NCBI RefSeq assembly: GCF_025457425.1
Contig: NZ_JAMXIA010000001.1
Coordinates: 3,534,001 to 3,598,000, forward strand
From: Chryseobacterium foetidum
GTDB taxonomy: Bacteria; Bacteroidota; Bacteroidia; Flavobacteriales; Weeksellaceae
DNA: 64,000 bases
Direction: 5' to 3'
The notes below the pieces were generated by a model that worked only from the letters and a program-made list of their open reading frames with translations, had not been told where the DNA came from and ran no database searches. Positions within the stretch are counted from its first letter, which is position 1, and each line of letters starts with the position of its first letter. The position numbers and the translations under genes are program-made. Below, one piece after another: positions 27,359-35,155 of this stretch.

Positions 27359-28042
27359 TTAATTTTCAATCAAACCTTCAAAAATCATTTCAATATCCTT
27401 CACGTCATAAGTTATCTCCCCGTAAACAAATTTTACAATTCCGTTTTTATCTAAAATAAGATTTGTGGGAAACGCCGAGATTTTCAATTCATCAATTTGT
27501 TTTTTCGAATTTGGGATATGTTGAAAATTAAAAGGTTGATTCTTCATAAATTCCTCAATTGTTTTATCATCATTGAAAGTGATCGTAATAAAATTTGCTT
27601 TATCTTCGAATTTTGCTTTTAACTCATTTAGTAAAGGGATTTCTTCAATGCACGGCGGACATTTTGTAAACCAAAAATTAATAAAAGTAGGTTTTCCGGA
27701 AAGAAAATTTTTGTCGAAATTTTTCTGGTTTTTATTTAAAAATTTCTCAATCTGAAATCTTGTTCCAATGTACTTCTTTGTTTCTCCATAAGGATCAAAA
27801 CCGTCGGGAGTGGTAGATATAGTGGTCAATCTGATATATTGAATCACTGAATCTTTCTTCTTTTCTGTTTTCAGAAGGAGTTCTTCCAATTTTCCACTTT
27901 TTGAAGTAGTTGCTTTCCGCTTTAAGTAACTGGTTTTGTCAACAGGTTTATCGCCATTTATTTTATAATACATGGTTTGAGCATAAGTACTTAAACTGAT
28001 TGACAGCATTGCGGTGAATGATAGTTTTGTAATTTATTTCAT
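27359..28042 (-). pseudogene. TlpA-like thioredoxin-fold protein with a stop at codon 3
   Basis: The open part (ATG 28009, 216 residues) has a thioredoxin-fold domain: SGKPTFINFWFTKCPPCIEEIP with the redox pair CPPC, a cis-Pro region SAFPTNLILDKNG and GEITYDVKDIEMI. Upstream in the same frame an ATG at 28042 would start MK-stop-ITKLSFTAMLSISLSTYAQ, a normal signal peptide with TAA at codon 3 (28034-28036) where AAA is expected. From the ATG at 28009 the signal lacks its charged start, so export is doubtful. TlpA-like proteins reduce disulfides in the periplasm. The catalytic domain is intact. Confidence 0.8.
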
Positions 28043-28115
28043 CAATATTCTTTAAAATCTAGTAATTACAATCAAATATAAAACAAATACATTTTAAAAT
28101 CACTCTCTCAAGAAA

Positions 28116-28277
28116 AATTATATCGAAGTTCCGACAGTCTCAAACAGACTGATTTTCGCTTCTTTAGAATTCCCAACGATATCATATGAAAAAATTGAGA
28201 AATACTATGAAATGCAAAATCATTTCATAAGATTTGAAGGTTTTGTCTTGGATGTACGATTTAGAATATCAGCTTAA
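28116..28277 (+). other. Possible gene remnant
   Basis: A 53-codon open frame without a start reads as protein-like sequence (NYIEVPTVSNRLIFASLEFP ... FEGFVLDVRFRISA). It sits in the 248-base gap between the TlpA-like gene and the TPR gene. It may be the end of a lost gene or chance; no family is recognised. Confidence 0.25.
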
Positions 28278-28290
28278 ATTTAGGTCAAGA

Positions 28291-29334
28291 CTACTTCCAT
28301 TGATAGTTCTCAGACCAGGCATAAAATCTCTCAATTTCTTTACTGTTTTCCTGATGATATTTCAAAACATCATCACTCTGCGTCGGATAAGAAATAATGT
28401 AAGCAAACGCTTCTACCAATTTCTTCTCTTTCATTTCAATAAAATAAGGTGCGAGAAATTCTCTGTAGAAACCTTTTTTTCCTTTTTGAGATTCTTGCAG
28501 TACAGATGTGATTGTGTCTATTTTATACTGTAATTTTTGACAGTCGGTTTTGTCTATATTTTTTTCATCATAATCAAGCGCTACAGCAAGAGGTAAGATA
28601 AGTTCAACAACCGAAAAATCGTCGGGAGTTTTTTTATTTTTTTCAGACTTTTCTAATGTTTTAGCATCTATTGATACAGAAACGCTTTTGTCACTTTTTT
28701 GATCAACACCTTTTTTAATTTGATTTTGCAAAAATTCTAATTGTCCGGCAGCACGCTGAGATTTATTGTCAACGCTTAAATATCGTAGGGAGCATAACAT
28801 AGATATTGCTCTGTTATTTTCATTTAGTACGGCTAATGCATTCAGAGTTCCGGGATGATCAGGATTAAGCTGAAGCGATCTTTGGAAAGATTCTAATGAT
28901 TTATCAATCTGTTTGTTATTCACTAAAGTGATACCTTTATTAAAATGGAGTTGGTAAAAATCCGGATATTTTTTTAATCCTTCATCATATATTTTCAAAG
29001 CTTCCAAAGGTCTTTTAGAATGATCCAGACTGTTTCCATAGTTCAGATAAACGATTTTGTTATCTTCATTTTTAAAATTAGCGATGATGAACTGACAGAT
29101 TTTTATAGCTTCATCGTAGTTTTTTGTAGCTTCAAGAGTCATGGATTTTTCCGTAAGGGCAAGTAAGTTATTCTTGTCCAGAATCAACGCTTCATCATAC
29201 TTTTTTAACGCTTCATCATATTTTTCCTCGTCATGCAGTTTGATCCCTTCTGTCACTTTTTCTTCCGCACCGATTTTATTTTGTGAAAATCCGAAAAACG
29301 GAAGTAAAATTAAGAGCAGTTTAATTTTTCGCAT
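28291..29334 (-). CDS. TPR-repeat exported protein
   Basis: 347 residues. Signal peptide KIKLLLILLPFFGFSQNK, then four to five tetratricopeptide repeats: GIKLHDEEKYDEALKKYDEA, ALTEKSMTLEATKNYDEAIK, YLNYGNSLDHSKRPLEALKI, HFNKGITLVNNKQIDKSLES and a following ALAVLNE unit. The C-terminal half (from about residue 190) is unlike known domains. TPR proteins act as interaction scaffolds; the partner is unknown. Transcribed alone. Confidence 0.85.
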   Translation of the reverse strand: MRKIKLLLILLPFFGFSQNKIGAEEKVTEGIKLHDEEKYDEALKKYDEALILDKNNLLALTEKSMTLEATKNYDEAIKICQFIIANFKNEDNKIVYLNYGNSLDHSKRPLEALKIYDEGLKKYPDFYQLHFNKGITLVNNKQIDKSLESFQRSLQLNPDHPGTLNALAVLNENNRAISMLCSLRYLSVDNKSQRAAGQLEFLQNQIKKGVDQKSDKSVSVSIDAKTLEKSEKNKKTPDDFSVVELILPLAVALDYDEKNIDKTDCQKLQYKIDTITSVLQESQKGKKGFYREFLAPYFIEMKEKKLVEAFAYIISYPTQSDDVLKYHQENSKEIERFYAWSENYQWK

Positions 29335-29423
29335 AATATTATTTTAGTAATTAGTTTTGTTTTTCTAAAGATAATTATTTGCAATGAAAAATCTCAAAGA
29401 TTATTCAAAAGACATTGATATTT

Positions 29424-29852
29424 TTAAACATCCTTTATAAAATCCTCATATTCATAATAAAACCTTTCAAAACCATCCATTTTTTCAACAAAGAATTCAA
29501 AAGCTTCTCGCCATGTATTTTTGTTAAAAACAGAAACTCCTTCTTTTTCTACCCAGATTCTGCTGATGACTTTTCCGTTTTCCAGAGTGTAGAATTCTTC
29601 TTTTTGAAAATCACCGATAAAATCTTTCAGAATGTCTTCCAGCGACCAGATTTTGTTGTAATAAGCATCGCGAAAAACTTCATCCTTCATCTCGATATCC
29701 AGAGAAACCTCGGCTTTTTTCTTGTCGGCGAAAAATTTAAACGAAAAATCCTTGATTTTGGTATTGTACAAAATCCATTTTCTCGGAAAAGATTTCCCGA
29801 ATGCCGTCCAAAATTCTTTCTTTAATTGCTGTGCTTCTTCTTTACTGAACAT
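29424..29852 (-). CDS. DUF4268 family protein
   Basis: 142 residues, cytosolic. The beginning, MFSKEEAQQLKKEFWTAFGK, and the following FPRKWILYNTKIKDFSFKF are characteristic of DUF4268 proteins of Bacteroidota. The fold resembles nuclease-related domains in annotation, but I cannot support a function. The ATG begins only 4 bases after its -7 element (29857-29864), so the mRNA may be leaderless. Confidence 0.88.
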   Translation of the reverse strand: MFSKEEAQQLKKEFWTAFGKSFPRKWILYNTKIKDFSFKFFADKKKAEVSLDIEMKDEVFRDAYYNKIWSLEDILKDFIGDFQKEEFYTLENGKVISRIWVEKEGVSVFNKNTWREAFEFFVEKMDGFERFYYEYEDFIKDV

Positions 29853-29856
29853 GAGA

Positions 29857-29864
29857 CAAAGATA
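29857..29864 (-). promoter_or_regulatory. -7 element of the DUF4268 gene (TATCTTTG), start codon 4 bases away
   Basis: Reads TATCTTTG on the minus strand. With the transcription start expected about 5-7 bases downstream, the mRNA would begin at or inside the ATG. Confidence 0.55.
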
Positions 29865-29870
29865 ATATTT

Positions 29871-29903
29871 TTGCTGGAAGAGGGAAGAGGGAAGCTGGGA
29901 GTG
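29871..29903. repeat. Low-complexity GGAAGAGGGAAGCTGGGAG tract
   Basis: Purine-rich short repeats in the intergenic gap before the Rrf2 gene; a similar tract (GCTGGAAGCTGGGTGAGGG) lies behind cysD at 32136-32165. Their origin is unclear. Confidence 0.5.
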
Positions 29904-30003
29904 AAAATAATTGTAAATAAAATTAATAGGATTAATCTAAGCTCCCTTATGCTTCGTGCTTCCATCTTCAACCTTCCATCTCCTAACATCCAACTTTTTT
30001 TCC

Positions 30004-30011
30004 TATTTTTG
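30004..30011 (+). promoter_or_regulatory. -7 element of the Rrf2 gene (TATTTTTG), start codon 5 bases away
   Basis: Perfect TAnnTTTG match; the ATG at 30017 follows after 5 bases, which leaves no room for a leader. Confidence 0.55.
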
Positions 30012-30016
30012 CTGTA

Positions 30017-30424
30017 ATGCTGTCAAAAAAATCTCAATATGCTTTTAAGGCACTTTCATATCTCGTGGAAAAGAGAAATGAAGGCCCAATTCTTATTTCA
30101 GAAATTGCAGATCACAAGAAAATTCCATTGAAATTTCTTGAAAATATTCTCCTCGAACTGAAAAAAGCAGACATCCTCGACAGTAAAAAAGGAAAAGGCG
30201 GCGGCTATCTTTTCAAAGAAAATCCTCAGAATGTAAGTCTTGCAAAAATTATAAGGCTTGTCAATGGTCCAATTGCGATGCTTCCCTGTGTAAGTCTGAA
30301 TTTTTATGAAAAATGTGCCGACTGCAACGAAGATCACTGCAGTTTACACGATGTTTTGATTGAAGTAAGAGACGCTTCACTGAAAATTTTGGAAGAAAAA
30401 ACATTATTAGATTTGAAAGATTAA
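30017..30424 (+). CDS. Rrf2 family transcriptional regulator
   Basis: 135 residues. Winged helix-turn-helix of the Rrf2 family: MLSKKSQYAFKALSYLVEKR, ISEIADHKKIPLKFLENILL as recognition region, KGKGGGYLF as wing. Three Cys in the C-terminal part (LPCVSLNFYEKCADCNEDHC has four) could bind an Fe-S cluster as in IscR. It precedes cysH by 84 bases on the same strand; by analogy with CymR-type members it probably controls the sulfate assimilation genes, acting at the dyad 30451-30465. Confidence 0.92.
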   Translation: MLSKKSQYAFKALSYLVEKRNEGPILISEIADHKKIPLKFLENILLELKKADILDSKKGKGGGYLFKENPQNVSLAKIIRLVNGPIAMLPCVSLNFYEKCADCNEDHCSLHDVLIEVRDASLKILEEKTLLDLKD

Positions 30425-30450
30425 TATGGCTTTTATTTAATTTTAAAAGT

Positions 30451-30465
30451 CTACTTATTTGGTAG
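30451..30465. promoter_or_regulatory. CTAC-N7-GTAG dyad, putative Rrf2 operator before cysH
   Basis: Inverted repeat CTAC/GTAG with a 7-base spacer, 5 bases upstream of the cysH -7 element, so bound protein would cover the -33/-7 spacer and repress. A near match (CTAC-N7-ATAG) lies in the dyad in front of kbl. Confidence 0.5.
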
Positions 30466-30470
30466 GATAA

Positions 30471-30478
30471 TATTTTTG
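30471..30478 (+). promoter_or_regulatory. -7 promoter element of the cysH operon (TATTTTTG)
   Basis: Perfect TAnnTTTG match 30 bases before the ATG at 30509. It also excludes the upstream TTG (30476) as start codon, because that lies within the promoter. Confidence 0.6.
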
Positions 30479-30508
30479 TTGGATATTTGCTGGTATCAAA
30501 CAGAAAAA

Positions 30509-31201
30509 ATGTTTTCAAAAGAAGATATAAACACCTTACAGCAGCTCACTTTAGAAGACGGATTAGAATTTATTTCGTCTAAAATTTCAGAAGGAATTGT
30601 TTTCTCAACTTCACTTGGTCAGGAAGATCAGGTCATTACCGACGCTGTTTTTAGGAATGATTTGCCGATTAAAGTTTTCACGTTAGATACGGGAAGGCTT
30701 TTTTATGAGCACTACGATTTACTTTCAAAAAATAATTCACGTTATAAGAAAACTACAGAAGTTTATTTTCCTGAATCAGCAGATGTAGAAAAATATGTTG
30801 TTGAAAAAGGAATCAACGCTTTTTATCATTCCATAGAAAACAGAAAAGAATGTTGTTTTATCCGAAAAGTAAAACCACTCAACCGTGCTCTCGAAAACGC
30901 TAAAGTCTGGATTACCGGACTTCGTGCCGAACAATCTGAAAACCGTGAAAATATGCCGATTCTGGAGTGGGATGAGGAGAGAAATTTATACAAATACAAC
31001 CCTTTAATCAACTGGACTTATCAGGATGTTTTAGATTATTTAAAACAAAATAATGTTCAGGAATTGTCTTTACATAAAAAAGGCTTTATCAGCGTTGGCT
31101 GTCAGCCTTGCACCAGAGCCATCGAAGAAGGCGAAAACCCAAGAGCAGGACGATGGTGGTGGGAAACTTCACAAAAAGAATGCGGTCTGCATTCAAATTA
31201 A
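30509..31201 (+). CDS. cysH: Adenylyl-sulfate (APS) reductase, assimilatory
   Basis: 230 residues from the ATG at 30509. It reduces activated sulfate to sulfite. Motifs: FSTSLGQEDQVITD (nucleotide loop), KVFTLDTGRLFYE, KECCFIRKVKPLNRAL, ITGLRAEQSENRE and the C-terminal VGCQPCTRAIEEGE with KECGLH for the catalytic Cys. The CC...CxxC set ligates a [4Fe-4S] cluster, which marks an APS rather than a PAPS reductase. First of the cysH-cysD-cysN-tauE set; cysD follows after 25 bases. Confidence 0.93.
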   Translation: MFSKEDINTLQQLTLEDGLEFISSKISEGIVFSTSLGQEDQVITDAVFRNDLPIKVFTLDTGRLFYEHYDLLSKNNSRYKKTTEVYFPESADVEKYVVEKGINAFYHSIENRKECCFIRKVKPLNRALENAKVWITGLRAEQSENRENMPILEWDEERNLYKYNPLINWTYQDVLDYLKQNNVQELSLHKKGFISVGCQPCTRAIEEGENPRAGRWWWETSQKECGLHSN

Positions 31202-31226
31202 TTCAAATTTAATCTTTCAAATAATA

Positions 31227-32135
31227 ATGAGCGACTATAAACTAAATTATCTCGAACAACTGGAAGCCGAAAGCATCTACATAATGCGTGAAATTGCGGC
31301 TCAGTTTGAAAAACCTGCTTTGCTTTTCAGTGGCGGAAAAGATTCGATTACACTGGTTCATCTGGCGAAAAAAGCTTTTGCTCCGATGAAAATTCCTTTT
31401 CCTCTCGTACATATTGATACCGGACACAATTTTCCGGAAGCATTGCAGTTCAGAGATTATTTTGCTGAAAGTCTGGGAGCTGAACTGATTGTAAGAAAAG
31501 TTGAAGACACGATTAAAGCTAAAAATTTAACCGAACCAAAAGGAAAATTTGCATCAAGAAACTGGTTGCAGACGCATACTTTATTAGATACGATTGAAGA
31601 ATTTCAGTTCGATGCGTGTATTGGCGGAGCAAGGAGAGATGAGGAAAAAGCAAGAGCAAAAGAAAGATTTTTTTCTGTTCGTGATGAGTTCGGGCAATGG
31701 GATCCAAAGTTACAGCGCCCGGAATTGTGGAATATCTACAACGGAAGAATCAACAAAGGCGAAAACGTAAGAGTTTTCCCAATTTCAAACTGGACTGAAC
31801 TGGATGTCTGGAATTATATTAAAAAAGAAAATATTCAGTTGCCATCCATTTACTTTGCTCATGATCGTGATGTAATTGAATATGACGGACAATTAATTGC
31901 GGTTTCAGATTTTATTCAGATTGATGAAAATGATCAGATTAAAAACAAAAAAGTCCGTTACAGAACTGTTGGAGATATGACCTGTACTGCCGCCGTTGAA
32001 AGTTCAGCAGAAACTTTGGATGATGTATTAGGTGAAATTACCGCGTCCAGAATCTCCGAACGTGGCGAAACCCGAATCGACGACAAAGCAACAGAGGCCG
32101 CGATGGAAGACAGGAAAAAAGGAGGATATTTTTAA
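31227..32135 (+). CDS. cysD: Sulfate adenylyltransferase subunit 2 CysD
   Basis: 302 residues from the ATG at 31227 (a longer open frame exists upstream but overlaps cysH and is not protein-like). CysD is the catalytic ATP sulfurylase subunit making APS from ATP and sulfate. The PP-loop LLFSGGKDSITLVHLAKKAF, the HIDTGHNFPEAL motif, GGARRDEEKARAKERFFS and YRTVGDMTCTAAV near the end are all present. It works as a complex with the GTPase CysN encoded 154 bases downstream. Confidence 0.97.
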   Translation: MSDYKLNYLEQLEAESIYIMREIAAQFEKPALLFSGGKDSITLVHLAKKAFAPMKIPFPLVHIDTGHNFPEALQFRDYFAESLGAELIVRKVEDTIKAKNLTEPKGKFASRNWLQTHTLLDTIEEFQFDACIGGARRDEEKARAKERFFSVRDEFGQWDPKLQRPELWNIYNGRINKGENVRVFPISNWTELDVWNYIKKENIQLPSIYFAHDRDVIEYDGQLIAVSDFIQIDENDQIKNKKVRYRTVGDMTCTAAVESSAETLDDVLGEITASRISERGETRIDDKATEAAMEDRKKGGYF

Positions 32136-32256
32136 GCTGGAAGCTGGGTGAGGGAAGCTGGAAGTTTATAAAGCGAAGTTTTAAAATTAATGTTAAAATC
32201 AAATTTGTTTTCACTCTTAACCTTAACCTTAGCCTCAACCTTAACCTAATTACTCA
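32136..32256. repeat. Low-complexity tracts between cysD and cysN
   Basis: GCTGGAAGCTGGGTGAGGGAAGCTGG repeats (32136-32165), then a TTAACCTTAACCTTAGCCTC tract (about 32218-32247) and TTACTCATTACCCATTACTA. No gene is seen; the origin of these tracts is unclear. Confidence 0.5.
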
Positions 32257-32289
32257 TTACCCATTACTAATTACTCATAAAACAAACAC

Positions 32290-33534
32290 GTGGACATACT
32301 AAAATTTATCACCGCAGGAAGTGTAGACGACGGCAAAAGTACGTTGATTGGCAGACTGCTCTACGACAGCAAAAATATACTGATTGACCAGCTTGAAGCA
32401 TTGGAAAAGCAGTCCAAAAATAAAAATGAAAACGGAATTGATCTCGCCATTCTCACCGACGGTCTGAGAGCCGAAAGAGAGCAGGGAATCACGATTGATG
32501 TCGCTTACCGGTATTTTTCGACGCCGAAAAGGAAATTCATTATTGCTGATGCGCCTGGACATATTCAGTACACCCGAAATATGATTACAGGAGCTTCAAA
32601 TTCACAACTGATTGTGATTCTGATTGATGCAAGGCAAGGCGTGATTGAGCAGACAAGAAGACATTCGATTATCGCTTCGTTATTAAAAATGAAAAATGTT
32701 GTGGTTGCCATCAATAAAATGGATTTGGTAGATTATTCTGAAGAAATTTATAATGACATCAAAGCACAATACGATTTAGTTGCCAAGAAACTGAAGCTTG
32801 AAAACGTCAGTTATTTTCCGATTTCAGCTTTTCATGGAGATAATATTGTTTCAAAATCTGAAAAAACAGATTGGTACAGAGGCGAACCTCTTTTGAACTT
32901 TCTTGAAAATGTTGAAATTCATGAAAATCAGGCTAATGAAAATCCCAGATTTCAGGTGCAGTATGTGATTCGTCCGCAAACGGATGAATTGCATGATTAC
33001 AGAGGTTATGCAGGAGAAGTGATTTCGGGAATTTATAGGAAAGGTGATGAGATTACAGTTCTTCCACAAAATATTCAGACTAAAATTTCAAAAATTGAAA
33101 CCGGAGGAAAAGAAACCGATTTTGTTTTTACCAATCAACCTGCGGTGATTCATATTGAAGACGATATTGATATAAGTCGTGGTGATTTTTTAGTGAAAAC
33201 CAATCAGCAGCCGAAAGTTGAAAATGAGGTTGAAGCCATTGTCTGCTGGCTCGATAAAAAAGAACTGAACGAAGGTAACAAATATTTCATTCAGCATAAA
33301 AGCAAAACGCTAAAAGCCATCATCAAAGAAATCGACTATAAAATTGATGTCAATACTTTAGAACAGACACCAATCACTGAAAGTATTAAGCTGAATGAAG
33401 TTGTGAAAGTAAGATTAAAAACTGCATCACCCCCCTTGGTTTTTGACAGTTTTAAAGACAGTAAAGCAACCGGAAATGCGATTCTGATTGATGAAACGAG
33501 CAATTCGACCGTTGGCGCGATGATGATTTTGTAA
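32290..33534 (+). CDS. cysN: Sulfate adenylyltransferase subunit 1 CysN (GTPase)
   Basis: 414 residues from GTG. An elongation-factor-like GTPase whose GTP hydrolysis drives APS synthesis by CysD. G1 GSVDDGKSTLIGRLLYD, G2 EREQGITIDVAYRYF, G3 DAPGHIQYTRNM and G4 NKMD are visible, followed by the two beta-barrel domains. There is no C-terminal APS kinase (CysC) fusion, in keeping with the APS-type reductase. No ATG is near the GTG, which begins the conserved MDILKFITAGS. Confidence 0.96.
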   Translation: MDILKFITAGSVDDGKSTLIGRLLYDSKNILIDQLEALEKQSKNKNENGIDLAILTDGLRAEREQGITIDVAYRYFSTPKRKFIIADAPGHIQYTRNMITGASNSQLIVILIDARQGVIEQTRRHSIIASLLKMKNVVVAINKMDLVDYSEEIYNDIKAQYDLVAKKLKLENVSYFPISAFHGDNIVSKSEKTDWYRGEPLLNFLENVEIHENQANENPRFQVQYVIRPQTDELHDYRGYAGEVISGIYRKGDEITVLPQNIQTKISKIETGGKETDFVFTNQPAVIHIEDDIDISRGDFLVKTNQQPKVENEVEAIVCWLDKKELNEGNKYFIQHKSKTLKAIIKEIDYKIDVNTLEQTPITESIKLNEVVKVRLKTASPPLVFDSFKDSKATGNAILIDETSNSTVGAMMIL

Positions 33535-33553
33535 TTTTATTTTAACACATTAT

Positions 33554-34438
33554 ATGGTGATTACTCCGAAAATCCAGTTTAGAATTAATTTGCTTTTGGT
33601 GACAATTGCAGTTTTAATTGTTGCGTTTTTTACACTTTACAGTTTAGGATATTTGGATGAACTTCAAATTGTTTTGGCGAAAGACAATTATATATTTTAC
33701 TGGATGCTTTTGGTAGGAGTTTTTGCTGAAGTTGTTGCGGGCTCAATGGGAATGGGCTACGGCGTGATTTGTACAACGACACTGATGTTCTTGGGAATTC
33801 CACCTCATATTGTGAGTGCAAGCATTCATTCTGCGGAAAGTTTTACAACTGCCGCGGGAAGTATCAGTCATATTAAACTTAAAAATGTAAGTAAAAGTTT
33901 AGTGAAAAAACTGGCCATTCCTGCCATCATTGGGGCTGTTCTTGGTGCTTTAAGTCTGACATATTTAGGTGAGTATTATTCAAAAATTACCAAAACAGTT
34001 ATTGCTTTTTACACTTTGTATTTAGGTTTCAAAATTTTCTCAAATGCTTTTAAGCCTAAGCAAAATAAATCTTTAAAAAAGAAAACCAACTTAACTAGAC
34101 TGGGCGTCATCGGTGGTTTCATCGATTCTTTTGCAGGTGGAGGATGGGGACCTTTGGTGACGGGTACTTTAATTAAAAATTCTTTCACCCCAAGATTTGC
34201 TGTGGGAAGTTCAACGGTTGCTAAATTTATTTTAACAATTACCGCAGCTGTAACGTTTTTTTTTACTTTAGGAATTCAGCATTGGAATATTATTTTAGGA
34301 CTTTTAATTGGAGGAATTATCACAGCGCCATTTTCCGCAATGCTCACCTCAAAACTTCCTGTGAAAAATATGTTTATTATTATCGGAACTTTGGTTATTG
34401 TGATGAGCTCGATTACTATTTTTAAATCGGTTTTTTAG
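33554..34438 (+). CDS. TauE/SafE family membrane protein, probable sulfite/sulfate transporter
   Basis: 294 residues with about eight membrane helices in two repeats. Repeat 1: FAEVVAGSMGMGYGVICTTT; repeat 2: GFIDSFAGGGWGPLVTGTLI, both typical of TauE/SafE (formerly DUF81). These transporters move sulfite, sulfonates or related anions. Position at the end of cysH-cysD-cysN (19 bases after cysN) suggests sulfate uptake or sulfite export for this pathway. Confidence 0.9.
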   Translation: MVITPKIQFRINLLLVTIAVLIVAFFTLYSLGYLDELQIVLAKDNYIFYWMLLVGVFAEVVAGSMGMGYGVICTTTLMFLGIPPHIVSASIHSAESFTTAAGSISHIKLKNVSKSLVKKLAIPAIIGAVLGALSLTYLGEYYSKITKTVIAFYTLYLGFKIFSNAFKPKQNKSLKKKTNLTRLGVIGGFIDSFAGGGWGPLVTGTLIKNSFTPRFAVGSSTVAKFILTITAAVTFFFTLGIQHWNIILGLLIGGIITAPFSAMLTSKLPVKNMFIIIGTLVIVMSSITIFKSVF

Positions 34439-34599
34439 TTTCGGGATAAGTGATACGGGATGCGTGTTTCGGGATTTTGTATGGAATTTTATTTTAAAAG
34501 TGATTTGAGATAAGAGAGGTGTTTTTTGTGAAAAATTTAGCAAAATTGAATTCAAATAAAAATCAAAATTAATCTACTTTAACAGCCTAAAAATAACAC

Positions 34600-34890
34600 A
34601 TGAATTTACATATTGTTGCGCTGTTCAGATTCAAAGAGAATCATCTGATGGAAGCTGTAGAATTATTTCAAAACCTTGTAAAAGAAACCAGAAAAGAGGA
34701 GGGATGTCTTCAGTATGACCTGATCGAAGATAACGAAAACAAAGGAACTTTTTTCCTCGTCGAGTTGTGGGAAACGGTTCAGCACCACAATCATCACAAC
34801 GGGACAGATCATCTTCTGGAATTTAGAAAGCATGCTTCTAAAATATCTGAAGAATCCGCACAGGTTTATAAAGGGTTTAAGATTTATTAA
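34600..34890 (+). CDS. Antibiotic biosynthesis monooxygenase (ABM)-domain protein, YgiN-like
   Basis: 96 residues, a single dimeric ferredoxin-like ABM domain: LHIVALFRFKENHLMEAVEL, TRKEEGCLQYDLIEDN and FFLVELWETVQHHNHHNGTD. Members are cofactor-free quinol monooxygenases or heme-degrading enzymes; the His-rich loop fits the usual substrate pocket. Transcribed alone. Exact reaction unknown. Confidence 0.88.
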   Translation: MNLHIVALFRFKENHLMEAVELFQNLVKETRKEEGCLQYDLIEDNENKGTFFLVELWETVQHHNHHNGTDHLLEFRKHASKISEESAQVYKGFKIY

Positions 34891-34998
34891 AGAGCCAGAT
34901 TGCAAGGGCCAGGGCAAAAGTAAAAAGAGCCAGGTTGAAAGAGCCAAAGCAAAATTGAAAAAGAGCCAGGGCAAAAGTAAAAAGAATCAGGTAAAAAG
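34888..34998 (+). repeat. GAGCCAGG short repeats behind the ABM gene
   Basis: About six irregular units of AAAGAGCCAGG with AAAAGTAAA spacers begin right at the stop codon. Same family as 24206-24265 and 45153-45275. Confidence 0.7.
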
Positions 34999-35099
34999 GA
35001 AAAAAATCAAAGAAAAGATAGGAGAAAATTGTTTTGATAAATTAATTTTGCTAATCATCAATCATCAATCATCAATCATCCAACACCCCGCTCAAAAAC

Positions 35100-35134
35100 A
35101 AAAGGCAGTTTCAGAAATTCTGAGACTGCCTTTT
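35100..35134. terminator. Bidirectional terminator between the ABM gene and the T9SS-sorted protein
   Basis: Stem AAGGCAGT-T-TCAG / CTGA-G-ACTGCCTT with a 5-base loop; T run on the plus strand and A run on the other side, so it can serve both convergent genes. Confidence 0.8.
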
Positions 35135-35155
35135 TATTAGAAAAAATAGAAAGTA

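Noticed and set aside
30458..30478. TTTG at 30458 as -33 element of the cysH promoter
   Set aside because: The spacing to the -7 element is only 9 bases, far too short.
31053..31226. Longer N-terminus of cysD
   Set aside because: It overlaps cysH and is not protein-like; the ATG at 31227 matches the family start.
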